From CAVPDE01 sp964580575 (GTDB lineage Bacteria > Desulfobacterota > DSM-4660 > Desulfatiglandales > HGW-15), in the NCBI GenBank assembly GCA_964580575.1, contig CAZOLJ010000059.1:1-30076 (forward strand): a DNA stretch of 30,076 nucleotides. The letters run 5' to 3'. Made by a program: the position numbers and the translations under genes. The notes below the pieces were generated by a model. The model saw nothing but the letters and a program-made list of their open reading frames with translations, was not told the DNA's origin and did no database searches. Shown here piece by piece: positions 23,740 to 30,076 of the stretch. How positions within the stretch are numbered: the first letter of the stretch is position 1; each line of letters starts with the position of its first letter.

Positions 23740-23931
23740 TATCCCCAGGCATGAAGCTCGCAACCCTTCCATTCCCGGCCAAGAAATACAGTTGGAGGGG
23801 TCAATGGGCGTCTGTGCTTTATAAGGTATTGTGGATTCTGATCTCACTAAGTCGATATCCTAAGGTTCTCGGTCAAGATGATAAAGGGGCAGAGTTTTCA
23901 CTGTCAAGTCACAAGCGCTGGAACCCCCTAA

Positions 23932-23960
23932 TTGACATACCGGCGCAGATCGCTTACCCT
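23932..23960 (+). promoter_or_regulatory. Candidate sigma-70 promoter for the lipoprotein at 24005
   Basis: TTGACA at 23932-23937 is a perfect -35 and TACCCT at 23955-23960 is a fair -10, with a 17-base spacer. Transcription would start near 23967, about 38 bases before the ATG, which is preceded by AAAGGAGGA. Confidence 0.5.
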
Positions 23961-24004
23961 GAAATCTATCTAAAACAAATATTCTTACAAAGGAGGATAC
24001 TGAT

Positions 24005-24655
24005 ATGAAAGCAATTAATAAATGCTTTTTCCTTATGTGGTTCCCCCTTTTGTTTCTCGCTCAAGGATGCGCCGTAGGCAACAAATACAATTTCGCTGAT
24101 ACAAGAGCCGACCTGCAGATGTCCGGCGCAGGTCAATCCACCGTGGCTGTGGCGACCCTAGATCAACGGCAGGACATCTTGTCCGGAACCTGCCCGCCCA
24201 CATACGTTGGGATGCAGCGCGCAGGATTCGGTAATCCCTGGAGAGTGAATACGGTAAGCGATTTGTCCCTGGCGGAGGATATGACCAAAGCGGTATCTGA
24301 ATCCCTGGCTAAGAGGGGGTTCAAACCGACACCCGTAATTGTGGTGCACGCTCTATCCGAACAACAGGCCAAACAGGCCCTCGCAGCAAAGCAAGCCGAG
24401 CGCTCAATTCTCATAGTGGTTAAGAAATGGGAATCCGATACCTACATGAATATCGGCTTGGACTATGATCTCAGATTGATGATTCTCGGCTCCAACCAGA
24501 CGGTGCTTGCGGAAACTTCCGCGGCGGAGAATAAAACGATACCCGGGAGCTTCTGGGATCCGCCGTCAGCAGCCAAGGAGCAGATTCCCATCGCATTCAA
24601 ACAAGTCCTGGAGAAGTTACTGAACGATCCGAAGGTCATTGCAGCGCTGAAATAG
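24005..24655 (+). CDS. Lipoprotein of unknown function, YajG-like in outline
   Basis: The 216-residue product has a signal peptide with lipobox AQGC (Cys about residue 22). The mature part has TVAVATLDQRQDI, a central SLAEDMTKAVSESLAKRGF helix followed by a strand, and LDYDLRLMILG, which recalls the YajG type of periplasmic lipoprotein (alternating strands and a helix, about 190 residues). I would not assign the name. Strong translation signals (AAAGGAGGA eight bases before ATG) and a promoter at 23932-23960 mark it as its own unit outside the lipid cluster. The alpha/beta hydrolase follows after 122 bases. Confidence 0.82.
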   Translation: MKAINKCFFLMWFPLLFLAQGCAVGNKYNFADTRADLQMSGAGQSTVAVATLDQRQDILSGTCPPTYVGMQRAGFGNPWRVNTVSDLSLAEDMTKAVSESLAKRGFKPTPVIVVHALSEQQAKQALAAKQAERSILIVVKKWESDTYMNIGLDYDLRLMILGSNQTVLAETSAAENKTIPGSFWDPPSAAKEQIPIAFKQVLEKLLNDPKVIAALK

Positions 24656-24777
24656 GGCTCAACCGTCTAAGCGTTGGTCCCGGCTTAGTCCAGGCCATTG
24701 CCTCAGCGGCATGAGCGAGCGTGTGCAAGAGCGCAAACCGAGTCTGTGTGGTTATGACCGTGTTCCTCTGTATTACC

Positions 24778-25704
24778 ATGAGACGCTTCGTTTTTATCCA
24801 TGGCCCGCTGTTTATCCTTCTGCTTTTGTCCATGGCACTTTGGTCGTTTGGACAGGAGACTTCCGACTTTCTCTCTATGCCCTCCAAGAAGGTCAAGATC
24901 TCCGGGGTCAACGTGCATTTCCTAGAGGTGGGGAAGGGACAGCCGATCGTGTTTCTTCACGGACTGGGGGGATCCTGCAGAGACTGGTCGGCCAACCTGC
25001 CGGTTTTTGCCTCCAACCACCGGGTGGTGGCCATGGATTTTCCCGGCTTCGGGGAATCGGATAAACCCGAAGTGCGTTACTCCATCGAATGGTTGACCGA
25101 TGTGGTGGAGAAGTTTCTCCAGGAACAGGAAATCGATCAGGTGAACCTGGTGGGCCACTCCATGGGAGGCGTGGTGGCTCTCAACGTGGCCTCCCAGCCC
25201 AAATCAAGAGTCAAGAAGTTGGTCATTATCGATGCCGTAGGGATCGGGAACAAATCAGAATTCCTCGCTTACGCCATGGCCAAGAAGATCATGGGGCCAG
25301 ACACCGAGTGGGAATTCGTGGAAAGCTTCCTCAAGGATCAATTTCGGGACATGGCCGAGGATTTAATCGAAAAGCAAAAGCCCAAAACGGCCCGTGATTT
25401 GTTCGAATCCCTGAAAATGCCCATCATCGGTAAACCTCTTCTGCCCATGACTCCGGAGGTGCAGATGATCGCCAGCATCTTCGATTTCGACATCCGCCCG
25501 AAGCTGGCCTCCATCCAGCAACCCACACTCATTCTGTGGGGCGCGAGGGACTCCATGGCATCGCCGCAGGACGCTTCCTTCCTCCAGACAAAGATCCACG
25601 CCTCCACTCTGATTGTCTTTCCCGATAGCGGACACTGCCCGATGATGGAATACCCCGCTCTGTTCAACCAGGAGCTGGGGAAATTTCTTCAGGCAGGAGA
25701 GTAG
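24778..25704 (+). CDS. Exported alpha/beta hydrolase
   Basis: After a signal peptide or N-terminal helix (IHGPLFILLLLSMALWSFG) the protein is a canonical alpha/beta hydrolase: oxyanion motif VFLHGLGGSCRDW, MDFPGFGESDKPE, nucleophile GHSMGG, acid in LILWGARDSMASP and His in FPDSGHCPMMEYP. The triad is complete. Substrates in this superfamily range from esters to epoxides and C-C bonds and cannot be told from this sequence. I chose ATG 24778 because the signal peptide starts with MRRF there; GTG 24721 and ATG 24754 are possible but add polar residues before the helix. No clear ribosome binding site precedes any of them. Confidence 0.85.
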   Translation: MRRFVFIHGPLFILLLLSMALWSFGQETSDFLSMPSKKVKISGVNVHFLEVGKGQPIVFLHGLGGSCRDWSANLPVFASNHRVVAMDFPGFGESDKPEVRYSIEWLTDVVEKFLQEQEIDQVNLVGHSMGGVVALNVASQPKSRVKKLVIIDAVGIGNKSEFLAYAMAKKIMGPDTEWEFVESFLKDQFRDMAEDLIEKQKPKTARDLFESLKMPIIGKPLLPMTPEVQMIASIFDFDIRPKLASIQQPTLILWGARDSMASPQDASFLQTKIHASTLIVFPDSGHCPMMEYPALFNQELGKFLQAGE

Positions 25705-26129
25705 CCCAAGTTCGGATTGCGGAATGGGTGATTGAAGCAGAGATGCGCCTTTCCCGGCTTCGTTATTCGCATAGATGCTCTGAGACAGAGGTACCCGAGA
25801 GAATTGATAGGGTTCCTGAGCTTGGCGTCAGGACAAGTTTTTGTTCACTTTTCTAACGTTGAGGGACTCCTTAAAAGACGGCCTTTCCTTCCTTGATGAG
25901 GGGCACGGGGGAGGACGGCGCTTCTTGGCTTTGGTAAAGAGTGACCGCTAAAGAAGTAGCGGATAAGAGAGAACTGCTTATAGAGGGGATTCGTTGAAGC
26001 CCAAAGGCCACACTACACATGGTATGGTAAAGCAGGTTATGTTGGCCTAGAATGCGGGATGGATACCTCATCCTTCTTATTTGAGCATTCGAACACTAAT
26101 CTATCGTTTCTGAGATCCTAAGAAATCAA
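25705..26129. other. Intergenic stretch without a supportable gene
   Basis: About 425 bases between the alpha/beta hydrolase and the transposase remnants. A 66-codon minus-strand frame (25871-26071) was seen but has no motif I recognise. It may include debris from the neighbouring insertion sequences. No hairpin with a T-run follows the hydrolase gene. Confidence 0.4.
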
Positions 26130-26149
26130 GACTGCGATGGAGCCTATCG

Positions 26150-26690
26150 GGCAGCGAAACGCGATCAATGGATTTGTAGCTTCGAAAGGCGCGCTCCACA
26201 AAGGAGAGCTGCTTATAAGCTTGCACCACCCCCTCGGCCTAAAGGGTCTCTTTTGTCAAGCTCGTGCGAATTACATAGATCCCGTCCAAGGAGGCTTCCC
26301 TGGCAATAGAGGCTTCCTTGCGTTCGTAGGAAAAGCTCTCTTCCCCCATGCTGAGATGAAAGTGCTTTGCCATTTTGAACTTATTGACCACCTTGCCCAC
26401 CTTGAACGCAATCTTATCCTTGCCTTTGAGTTTGCGCAGAGGACGCCCCGTCGCTTGGGCAATCTTTTCCAGCTCCCTTTCCGTAGCCTTGAGAAGATCC
26501 TCCCGCTTCCTGGCCCTTTCGTGGGCAAGGATGGGATTGCGGCACACAACCAGACGCTCCTCCGGGAAGGCCGGGGTCCTCACCTCGGCAAGAGCCTGTT
26601 CATCAAACAAGGAAAGTTGAAGCACTCCCTGCTCCGCAAGCTTGCGGATCTGCGGAGCACGAAGCGCCGTAATCCATAAGTCTATATGAG
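26150..26690 (-). pseudogene. Broken IS1634-family transposase remnant
   Basis: The minus-strand frame contains the middle of an IS1634-type transposase: ALRAPQIRKLAEQGVLQLSLFDEQ, then ERLVVCRNPILAHERARKRE, KGKDKIAFKVGKVVNKFK and EASIAREASLDGIYVIRTS. Reading on past an in-frame TAG at 26236-26238 gives AEGVVQAYKQLSFVERAF, the expected continuation, so the stop is a nonsense mutation. Homology ends abruptly after about SYKSID on the left and at about 26685 on the right, where an IS256 remnant begins. The catalytic N-terminal part is missing. The element is dead. Confidence 0.85.
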
Positions 26691-26890
26691 CCACCCGGCG
26701 AACCGATGGAAGCACCTACGAACAACCAACCTCATTGAAAGGTGTTTCAAGGAGGTTAAGAGGCGGGGGAAAGCAATGGAGCAGTTTCCTACTGAGGAAT
26801 CCTGCCTCCGTATCCTGTTCACCCTACTCAAGCGCAAAACGAGGTCTGTCACCCTATCAGACATTCTGGAAATTACACCAATTGACAAAC
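26686..26890 (+). pseudogene. C-terminal fragment of an IS256-family (Mutator) transposase
   Basis: The plus-strand frame reads WKHLRTTNLIERCFKEVKRR then FPTEESCLRILFTLL, which corresponds to the C-terminal signature of IS256-type transposases (RTTN-x-IER...). Everything N-terminal, including the catalytic DDE residues except at most the last region, is absent. Homology starts within a few bases of the end of the IS1634 remnant, so one element inserted into or recombined with the other. The open frame continues to 27150 in unrelated sequence. Confidence 0.8.
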
Positions 26891-27099
26891 GCTACCCTGA
26901 CTTGATAATGATTGCTTTTAGTTTTCTAGCTTCATCAATCATTAGACTGACAATTCTTGATTTGTTTCTAAGCTCTCGTAAAAAGTATTCCAACTTTGTT
27001 GCACAACGTCCGATGATTATTTTCTTCTCATCCAGTTCGCCGATTCTCGCTGCTGTCCAGGAAACACCGCTGTCAAACGATCCAGCAATTTGTCTGCAT

Positions 27100-27600
27100 C
27101 TGGAAAGAGAAAAGAGTATATGGGGTCCACTTCGTAGATTTTCTGGATAAGCCTTGCCCAGTTCTTGCGGTACCCCTTGGAGGGTTCATCGGGCTGCAAG
27201 ATGCAAGGGAGCAATCCGTCCTTGTTTGTCTTTTTGCGTTGACCCCGACAGACATTGCTGTAGTAGCCATACTAACGAACCATTTGTTCGCCCTGATTGG
27301 GAACATGGGAGCACCTGTCTGCGTGCGGCACGCACAGGCAGGCATGGCGGCGAGCCATTCCAGCGCATCAAAGGTCTTTTCGTTTTTTCCATCCTTAGAC
27401 CGGTAGAGAACCTGGGATTCATCGGGAAGGTACGTCATCCTCTCCGGGGAGAATGATGCTCGGACGACATAGCGAGCAAGGTTCTCCATGGCCTCCTCGT
27501 CATCGGGTTGAATCCTGGGGCCGCAAGAGACGTTGAAGCCGGAATGACGCCACGACAGGATCAGCCTGACTATTTCCAGAACCGGCAACAAGGATAAAGC
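27100..27600 (-). pseudogene. Broken IS91-like (Y2-type) transposase remnant
   Basis: The minus strand encodes SWRHSGFNVSCGPRIQPDDE, ENLARYVVRASFSPERMTYL, YRSKDGKNEKTFDALEWLAAM in one frame, and CSHVPNQGEQMVR-stop-YGYYSNVCRGQRKK then GYRKNWARLIQKIYEVDP in another. Together these form the C-terminal half of an IS91-type transposase. The frame shift between the two parts is explained exactly by a 29-bp insertion (27314-27342); removing it joins LEWLAAM to CSHVPN. A separate TAG (VR-stop-YG) is a second inactivating change. The catalytic tyrosine region upstream is missing. Confidence 0.82.
27314..27342 (+). repeat. 29-bp near-palindromic insertion inside the transposase remnant
   Basis: The segment starts CCTGTCTGCGTGC and ends GCACGCACAGGCAGG around one central base, so it is nearly its own reverse complement. 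It interrupts a transposase reading frame cleanly: the codons on both sides join in frame when it is removed. No target duplication is obvious. It looks like a short palindromic (REP- or MITE-like) unit. Confidence 0.75.
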
Positions 27601-27679
27601 GTATTCTCATGAGTCACCATCCACGAAGAAAAAACGGGGCTGGTCATGATTTCAAACATGAAAGGAGGTGTTCTGAGGC

Positions 27680-28477
27680 ATGCTTTACGGAACTATGAGT
27701 GCCCCCCTGCGTCCGATCCTTGAGGAAGTGAAAGCCATAGCAGAATTGAAATTTGACTTCCTGGAACTGTCCATGGATCCTCCTTACTGCGACTCCAAAA
27801 ACCTGAAAAAGCAGAAACGGATGATTCAGGAAATCCTCGACCAACACCATTTGGATCTTGTGTGCCACCTGCCGACCTTCCTTTCGACTGCGGACCTCAC
27901 GGATGGAATCAGGCAAGCTTCCATTGATGAGACTCTCGATTCGCTTGAGGTGGCGGCAGCATTGGAGCCCCTTAAAGTGGTGCTTCATCCAAGCTACCTG
28001 ACGGGAATGGCGGTGTTTTTTCCTGAATTGGCCAGAATGCACGCCATGGAGAGCCTGACGATCATTGTGGAGAAAGCCCATGCGTTGGGGTTGCACCTCT
28101 GTCTGGAGAACATGTTTCCGCGAACCCATTGGCTTACAAATCCAGAGGAATTTGTGGATATTCTGGCCGGATTTTCGACGGTCGATCTCGTGCTTGATAT
28201 TGGGCATGCGCACATCGAGGATGCCCAAGGGAACAAGTGTCTCCGTTTCATTGAAATGTTTGCAGGCCGTATTGGCCATCTTCACGTGAGCGACAATTTC
28301 TGCAAGGAGGATCAGCACCTTCCTATAGGCGCAGGGATCATTGACTTCTCGCGAGTTGTGAAGGCACTGAAAGAGAAGGGCTATGATGACACGATTACCC
28401 TTGAGGTGTTTTCAAGAAACAGGGACTACGTGGAGATGAGCAGGAAGAAGATGGAGAAAATGTGGGGAAGGGAGTAA
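27680..28477 (+). CDS. TIM-barrel sugar phosphate isomerase/epimerase-like protein
   Basis: The 265-residue protein fits the xylose isomerase-like TIM barrel (AP endonuclease 2) superfamily: FDFLELSMDPP near the first strands, VCHLPTFLS, VVLHPSYLTG, LHLCLENMFPR, VLDIGHAHIED, GHLHVSDNF and a final DTITLEVFSRNRDY. The Glu/Asp/His residues at the strand ends (LEN, DIGHAH, HVSD, LEVF) form a plausible divalent-metal site. Members include sugar epimerases, IolE/IolI-like enzymes and endonuclease IV relatives; the exact reaction is not evident. An AAAGGAGGT lies ten bases before the ATG. It stands alone after the insertion-sequence remnants. Confidence 0.85.
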   Translation: MLYGTMSAPLRPILEEVKAIAELKFDFLELSMDPPYCDSKNLKKQKRMIQEILDQHHLDLVCHLPTFLSTADLTDGIRQASIDETLDSLEVAAALEPLKVVLHPSYLTGMAVFFPELARMHAMESLTIIVEKAHALGLHLCLENMFPRTHWLTNPEEFVDILAGFSTVDLVLDIGHAHIEDAQGNKCLRFIEMFAGRIGHLHVSDNFCKEDQHLPIGAGIIDFSRVVKALKEKGYDDTITLEVFSRNRDYVEMSRKKMEKMWGRE

Positions 28478-28664
28478 TGCCGTGACGGAGCAATGAAGGA
28501 TCAGATTAGGCGGGAGCCCTCAGGCCACGGCCTCAGGGAGGCAAAGGTCAAGGCCGTTGAGAGAGGTCGACTTCATAGCTTTCTCTAAAAAAAGGGTTTA
28601 AGTGAGCATGGGTGGCTAGGTCCACTAGAGATTCCATTTCCCCCGCTCTGGGAGTGTGTATTTG

Positions 28665-28683
28665 TTTTCCATTTTATGGAAAA
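28665..28683 (+). promoter_or_regulatory. Perfect 8-bp inverted repeat upstream of the sigma-54 promoter
   Basis: TTTTCCAT (28665-28672) and ATGGAAAA (28676-28683) are exact reverse complements around TTT. The site lies about 160 bases upstream of the -24 element, the usual range for an enhancer-binding protein. A second imperfect repeat GTTGCATA/TATTCAAC lies at 28723-28742. Confidence 0.4.
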
Positions 28684-28825
28684 ACTATTCCCACAAAAGG
28701 GACAGCAAATTTCACACTACTTGTTGCATAATGGTATTCAACGGTGAAGTGCTTCAAGTCGGCAAAACCACATTTTCAACTTACTGAAATTCCACAATAA
28801 AAAATTACAATCCCCATCAAAACCA

Positions 28826-28843
28826 TTGGCATACTTATTGCTT
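28826..28843 (+). promoter_or_regulatory. Sigma-54-type (-24/-12) promoter
   Basis: TTGGCATACTTATTGCTT has GG at 28828-28829 and GC at 28840-28841 with exactly ten bases between, matching the sigma-54 consensus TGGCAC-N5-TTGC closely (one change in the -24 box). Transcription would start near 28853, leaving an 89-base leader to the PEP-CTERM gene. Confidence 0.75.
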
Positions 28844-28941
28844 AGTTCAAGTAGACAGGTTGAATAGTCGAACGGGCTAAGTTGGAATCGTTTATCTAGA
28901 GCAGATATCGATCCCGAGACAAATAGGAGGAAAATAGGATA

Positions 28942-29616
28942 ATGAAAAAAACCCTGATTGTTTTGGCAATACTTGTGTTTTTACCGGCTTCAGCCCTGGC
29001 AATTCCGGTACCAATCACGGACCCTATCGACAATTTCCCGGGGACTAATGGCACAACCGAAACCTACAGCATCACCGTAGATACGAATCCCGATCTCCTG
29101 AGTATCCGCATCCTGACCAATCAACCCCAATACACGTCATCTTTTTTTGGAAAAAGCTATGCGGATGTAGCCGATTTGTTCCTGGACCTCAGCGGGACTG
29201 GAGCGGGGTGGGACTATGCGATCCCCCTGGTCCCTCACGGCAACTTCGCTGCAGGTCGGGTTTACAAGGTAACTTCAGTATCATCCGGGGGCCTTCCCAA
29301 AATCTGGGGTGATAATGACGAGAGCCCGTACTGGATCTCCTCGGGTAAGGCCATGGATACGTGGTCCGGCAAATGGGCTTGGGAGCCAGAAGGAAAAAAC
29401 CCGGATTGGGAGATAGTCTACTCCGGTGCGAATTGGACTTGGGATGTTTTTGGACAGGATGAGGTGAGGATCTTCTGGGCGACGGCGAGTTGTAAGAATG
29501 ACATCATTACCGGTCTTATTCCTCCTCCCAATCCTGTTCCCGAACCTGCAACAATGCTTCTTTTGGGTTCCGGCCTGGTGGGGCTTGCAGGGTTGAGGAG
29601 GAAGTTCAAAAAGTAG
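28942..29616 (+). CDS. PEP-CTERM sorted secreted protein
   Basis: The 224-residue protein has a signal peptide (MKKTLIVLAILVFLPASALA) and a C-terminal PEP-CTERM sorting signal: VPEPATMLLLGSGLVGLAG followed by LRRKFKK. Exosortase (EpsH family) recognises and cleaves such tails; the proteins are linked to extracellular polysaccharide and floc or biofilm formation. The mature part has repeated aromatic residues (WKWAWEPEGKNPDW is one stretch) and reads as a beta-rich surface domain without a named family. A sigma-54 promoter lies 100 bases upstream, fitting the PrsK/PrsR-RpoN control described for PEP-CTERM genes. No exosortase is in this window. AGGAGG precedes the ATG by about 12 bases. Confidence 0.92.
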   Translation: MKKTLIVLAILVFLPASALAIPVPITDPIDNFPGTNGTTETYSITVDTNPDLLSIRILTNQPQYTSSFFGKSYADVADLFLDLSGTGAGWDYAIPLVPHGNFAAGRVYKVTSVSSGGLPKIWGDNDESPYWISSGKAMDTWSGKWAWEPEGKNPDWEIVYSGANWTWDVFGQDEVRIFWATASCKNDIITGLIPPPNPVPEPATMLLLGSGLVGLAGLRRKFKK

Positions 29617-30076
29617 CTCATCCGAAGCAGATGGACCATTTTCAAGGCGGGCTTGAGTGATCGCCTCGCTTTGTTATTCATAGAGGTTAAGTATCGTAGC
29701 CTATTGAACTTCCTGGAAAACGGCAAATAACGATTTCCAAAAAGATCGCCACTCTCCCTGAAGGGTTGCGGGGACATGAAGATTTCGCTTCTTTTCTCAG
29801 AACTGGTCTGATATTCTTAAATACACGGCTTCTCAAGGTTCCCTGGATCTTGAGAATGCAGCGTGAATAGCTGGTCGGTCTCCGCCGGGTGGCTTACCAG
29901 CTGTTTTCTTGTGCTCCGCAAGCGGGCATTGCAACCAGTTACCAGGTTCCCGAAAGTTCGAAGCCCTCAGCAACCCTGATATTTCCTGTCGAACAGATTT
30001 CCGCACTCACAATCTTGAGGGCCAGAGGATCACAGTGGTTGCGGGTCGCAGGGGATGATTTAGTCCGCTATTAATC
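29617..30076. other. Window end without a supportable gene
   Basis: About 460 bases after the PEP-CTERM gene. They hold copy B of the two-hairpin repeat (29770-29910). The frame open to the window edge (from 29889) starts inside that repeat and has no recognisable motif, so I do not call it. Nothing that looks like a T-run terminator follows the PEP-CTERM gene. Confidence 0.45.
29770..29910 (-). repeat. Copy B (inverted) of the ~145-bp two-hairpin repeat
   Basis: On the minus strand this matches 3704-3850. The AGCTGGT/ACCAGCT stem lies at 29869-29875 and 29896-29902, and the TCTCAAG/CTTGAGA stem at 29831-29837 and 29849-29855. Loops differ in sequence and length between the copies (one loop is about five bases shorter here), while the arms and the terminal AGCGAAATCTTC block are kept. 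It sits about 150 bases after the PEP-CTERM stop codon. Confidence 0.8.

Larger units (their letters stand above)
28478..28941 (+). promoter_or_regulatory. Long regulatory upstream region of the PEP-CTERM gene
   Basis: These 464 bases hold no gene. The first ~100 contain an imperfect hairpin (28517-28538) without a T-run. The AT-rich second half holds a sigma-54-type promoter (28826-28843) and, 85-175 bases further upstream, several inverted repeats (28665-28683, 28723-28742, 28745-28756), as expected for activator sites of a sigma-54 promoter. Confidence 0.5.

Noticed and set aside
25871..26071. 66-codon minus-strand frame
   Set aside because: Composition is Ser/Leu-rich without motif; it lies downstream of the broken transposase and shows no clear homology to it.
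26137..26679. 180-codon plus-strand frame
   Set aside because: It is the antisense shadow of the IS1634-like transposase, whose motifs are clear on the minus strand.
28517..28538. Hairpin after the TIM-barrel gene as an intrinsic terminator
   Set aside because: The stem has a central mismatch and almost no loop, and no T-run follows.
29889..30074. Plus-strand frame running to the window edge
   Set aside because: It starts inside the two-hairpin repeat and has no recognisable sequence; truncated by the window end.
1..30076. tRNA, rRNA and CRISPR arrays
   Set aside because: No cloverleaf, rRNA core or regularly spaced repeat-spacer pattern was found by eye on either strand.

Overview
The window looks like a chromosomal segment of a Gram-negative bacterium, most likely a deltaproteobacterium in the broad sense (Desulfobacterota). 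The evidence is LolA-type and lipobox lipoproteins (an outer membrane), an LpxL/HtrB-type acyltransferase, a PEP-CTERM protein behind a sigma-54-type promoter, an OFA-type transporter fused to an anti-sigma-type ATPase, and decayed IS remnants. The taxonomic call is inference from gene content; there is no marker gene here.

Layout. Positions 1-5500 hold a loose set of small genes: a conserved-looking small protein, the OFA-MFS/HATPase fusion (minus), a DUF4326-like small protein, an unknown 109-residue protein, about 1 kb with no intact gene but with repeats, plsY (minus) and a small lipoprotein with a near-consensus promoter. Positions 5700-23740 are a compact lipid-biosynthesis and export locus. 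It has a plus-strand thioesterase and ketosynthase. A convergent minus-strand unit holds a lipoprotein, a GT2 glycosyltransferase and an MMPL exporter fused to a methyltransferase. A long plus-strand unit of mostly overlapping genes encodes a polysaccharide deacetylase-like membrane protein, ACP, hotdog dehydratase, second ACP, acyl-AMP ligase, LpxL-like acyltransferase, a FakA-FakB-type fusion, a PlsC-like acyltransferase, a second hotdog dehydratase, a FabG-like ketoreductase, a LolA-like carrier, a lipoprotein and a lipoprotein esterase. A 4'-phosphopantetheinyl transferase on the minus strand closes the locus.

The locus resembles aryl-polyene (APE) clusters in its parts list: two ACPs, two hotdog dehydratases, KR, KS, ligase, thioesterase, GT and acyltransferase, MMPL exporter, LolA-like protein, lipoprotein, methyltransferase and PPTase. 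However, only one ketosynthase is visible and no chain-length-factor partner. It also carries a one-chain fatty-acid-kinase-like fusion, a PlsC-like enzyme and a NodB-type deacetylase. My reading is an uncharacterised APE-related pathway that builds an acyl chain on its own ACPs, attaches it to a glycerolipid or glycolipid, modifies it and moves it to the outer membrane. The product is not deducible from sequence alone.

Positions 23740-30076 are an accessory flank: a lipoprotein with a good promoter, an exported alpha/beta hydrolase, three broken transposases (IS1634-, IS256- and IS91-like), one of them split by a 29-bp near-palindromic insertion, a TIM-barrel isomerase-like enzyme, and a PEP-CTERM protein. 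An imperfect repeat of about 145 bp with two hairpins occurs twice, at 3704-3850 and inverted at 29770-29910, bracketing everything between.
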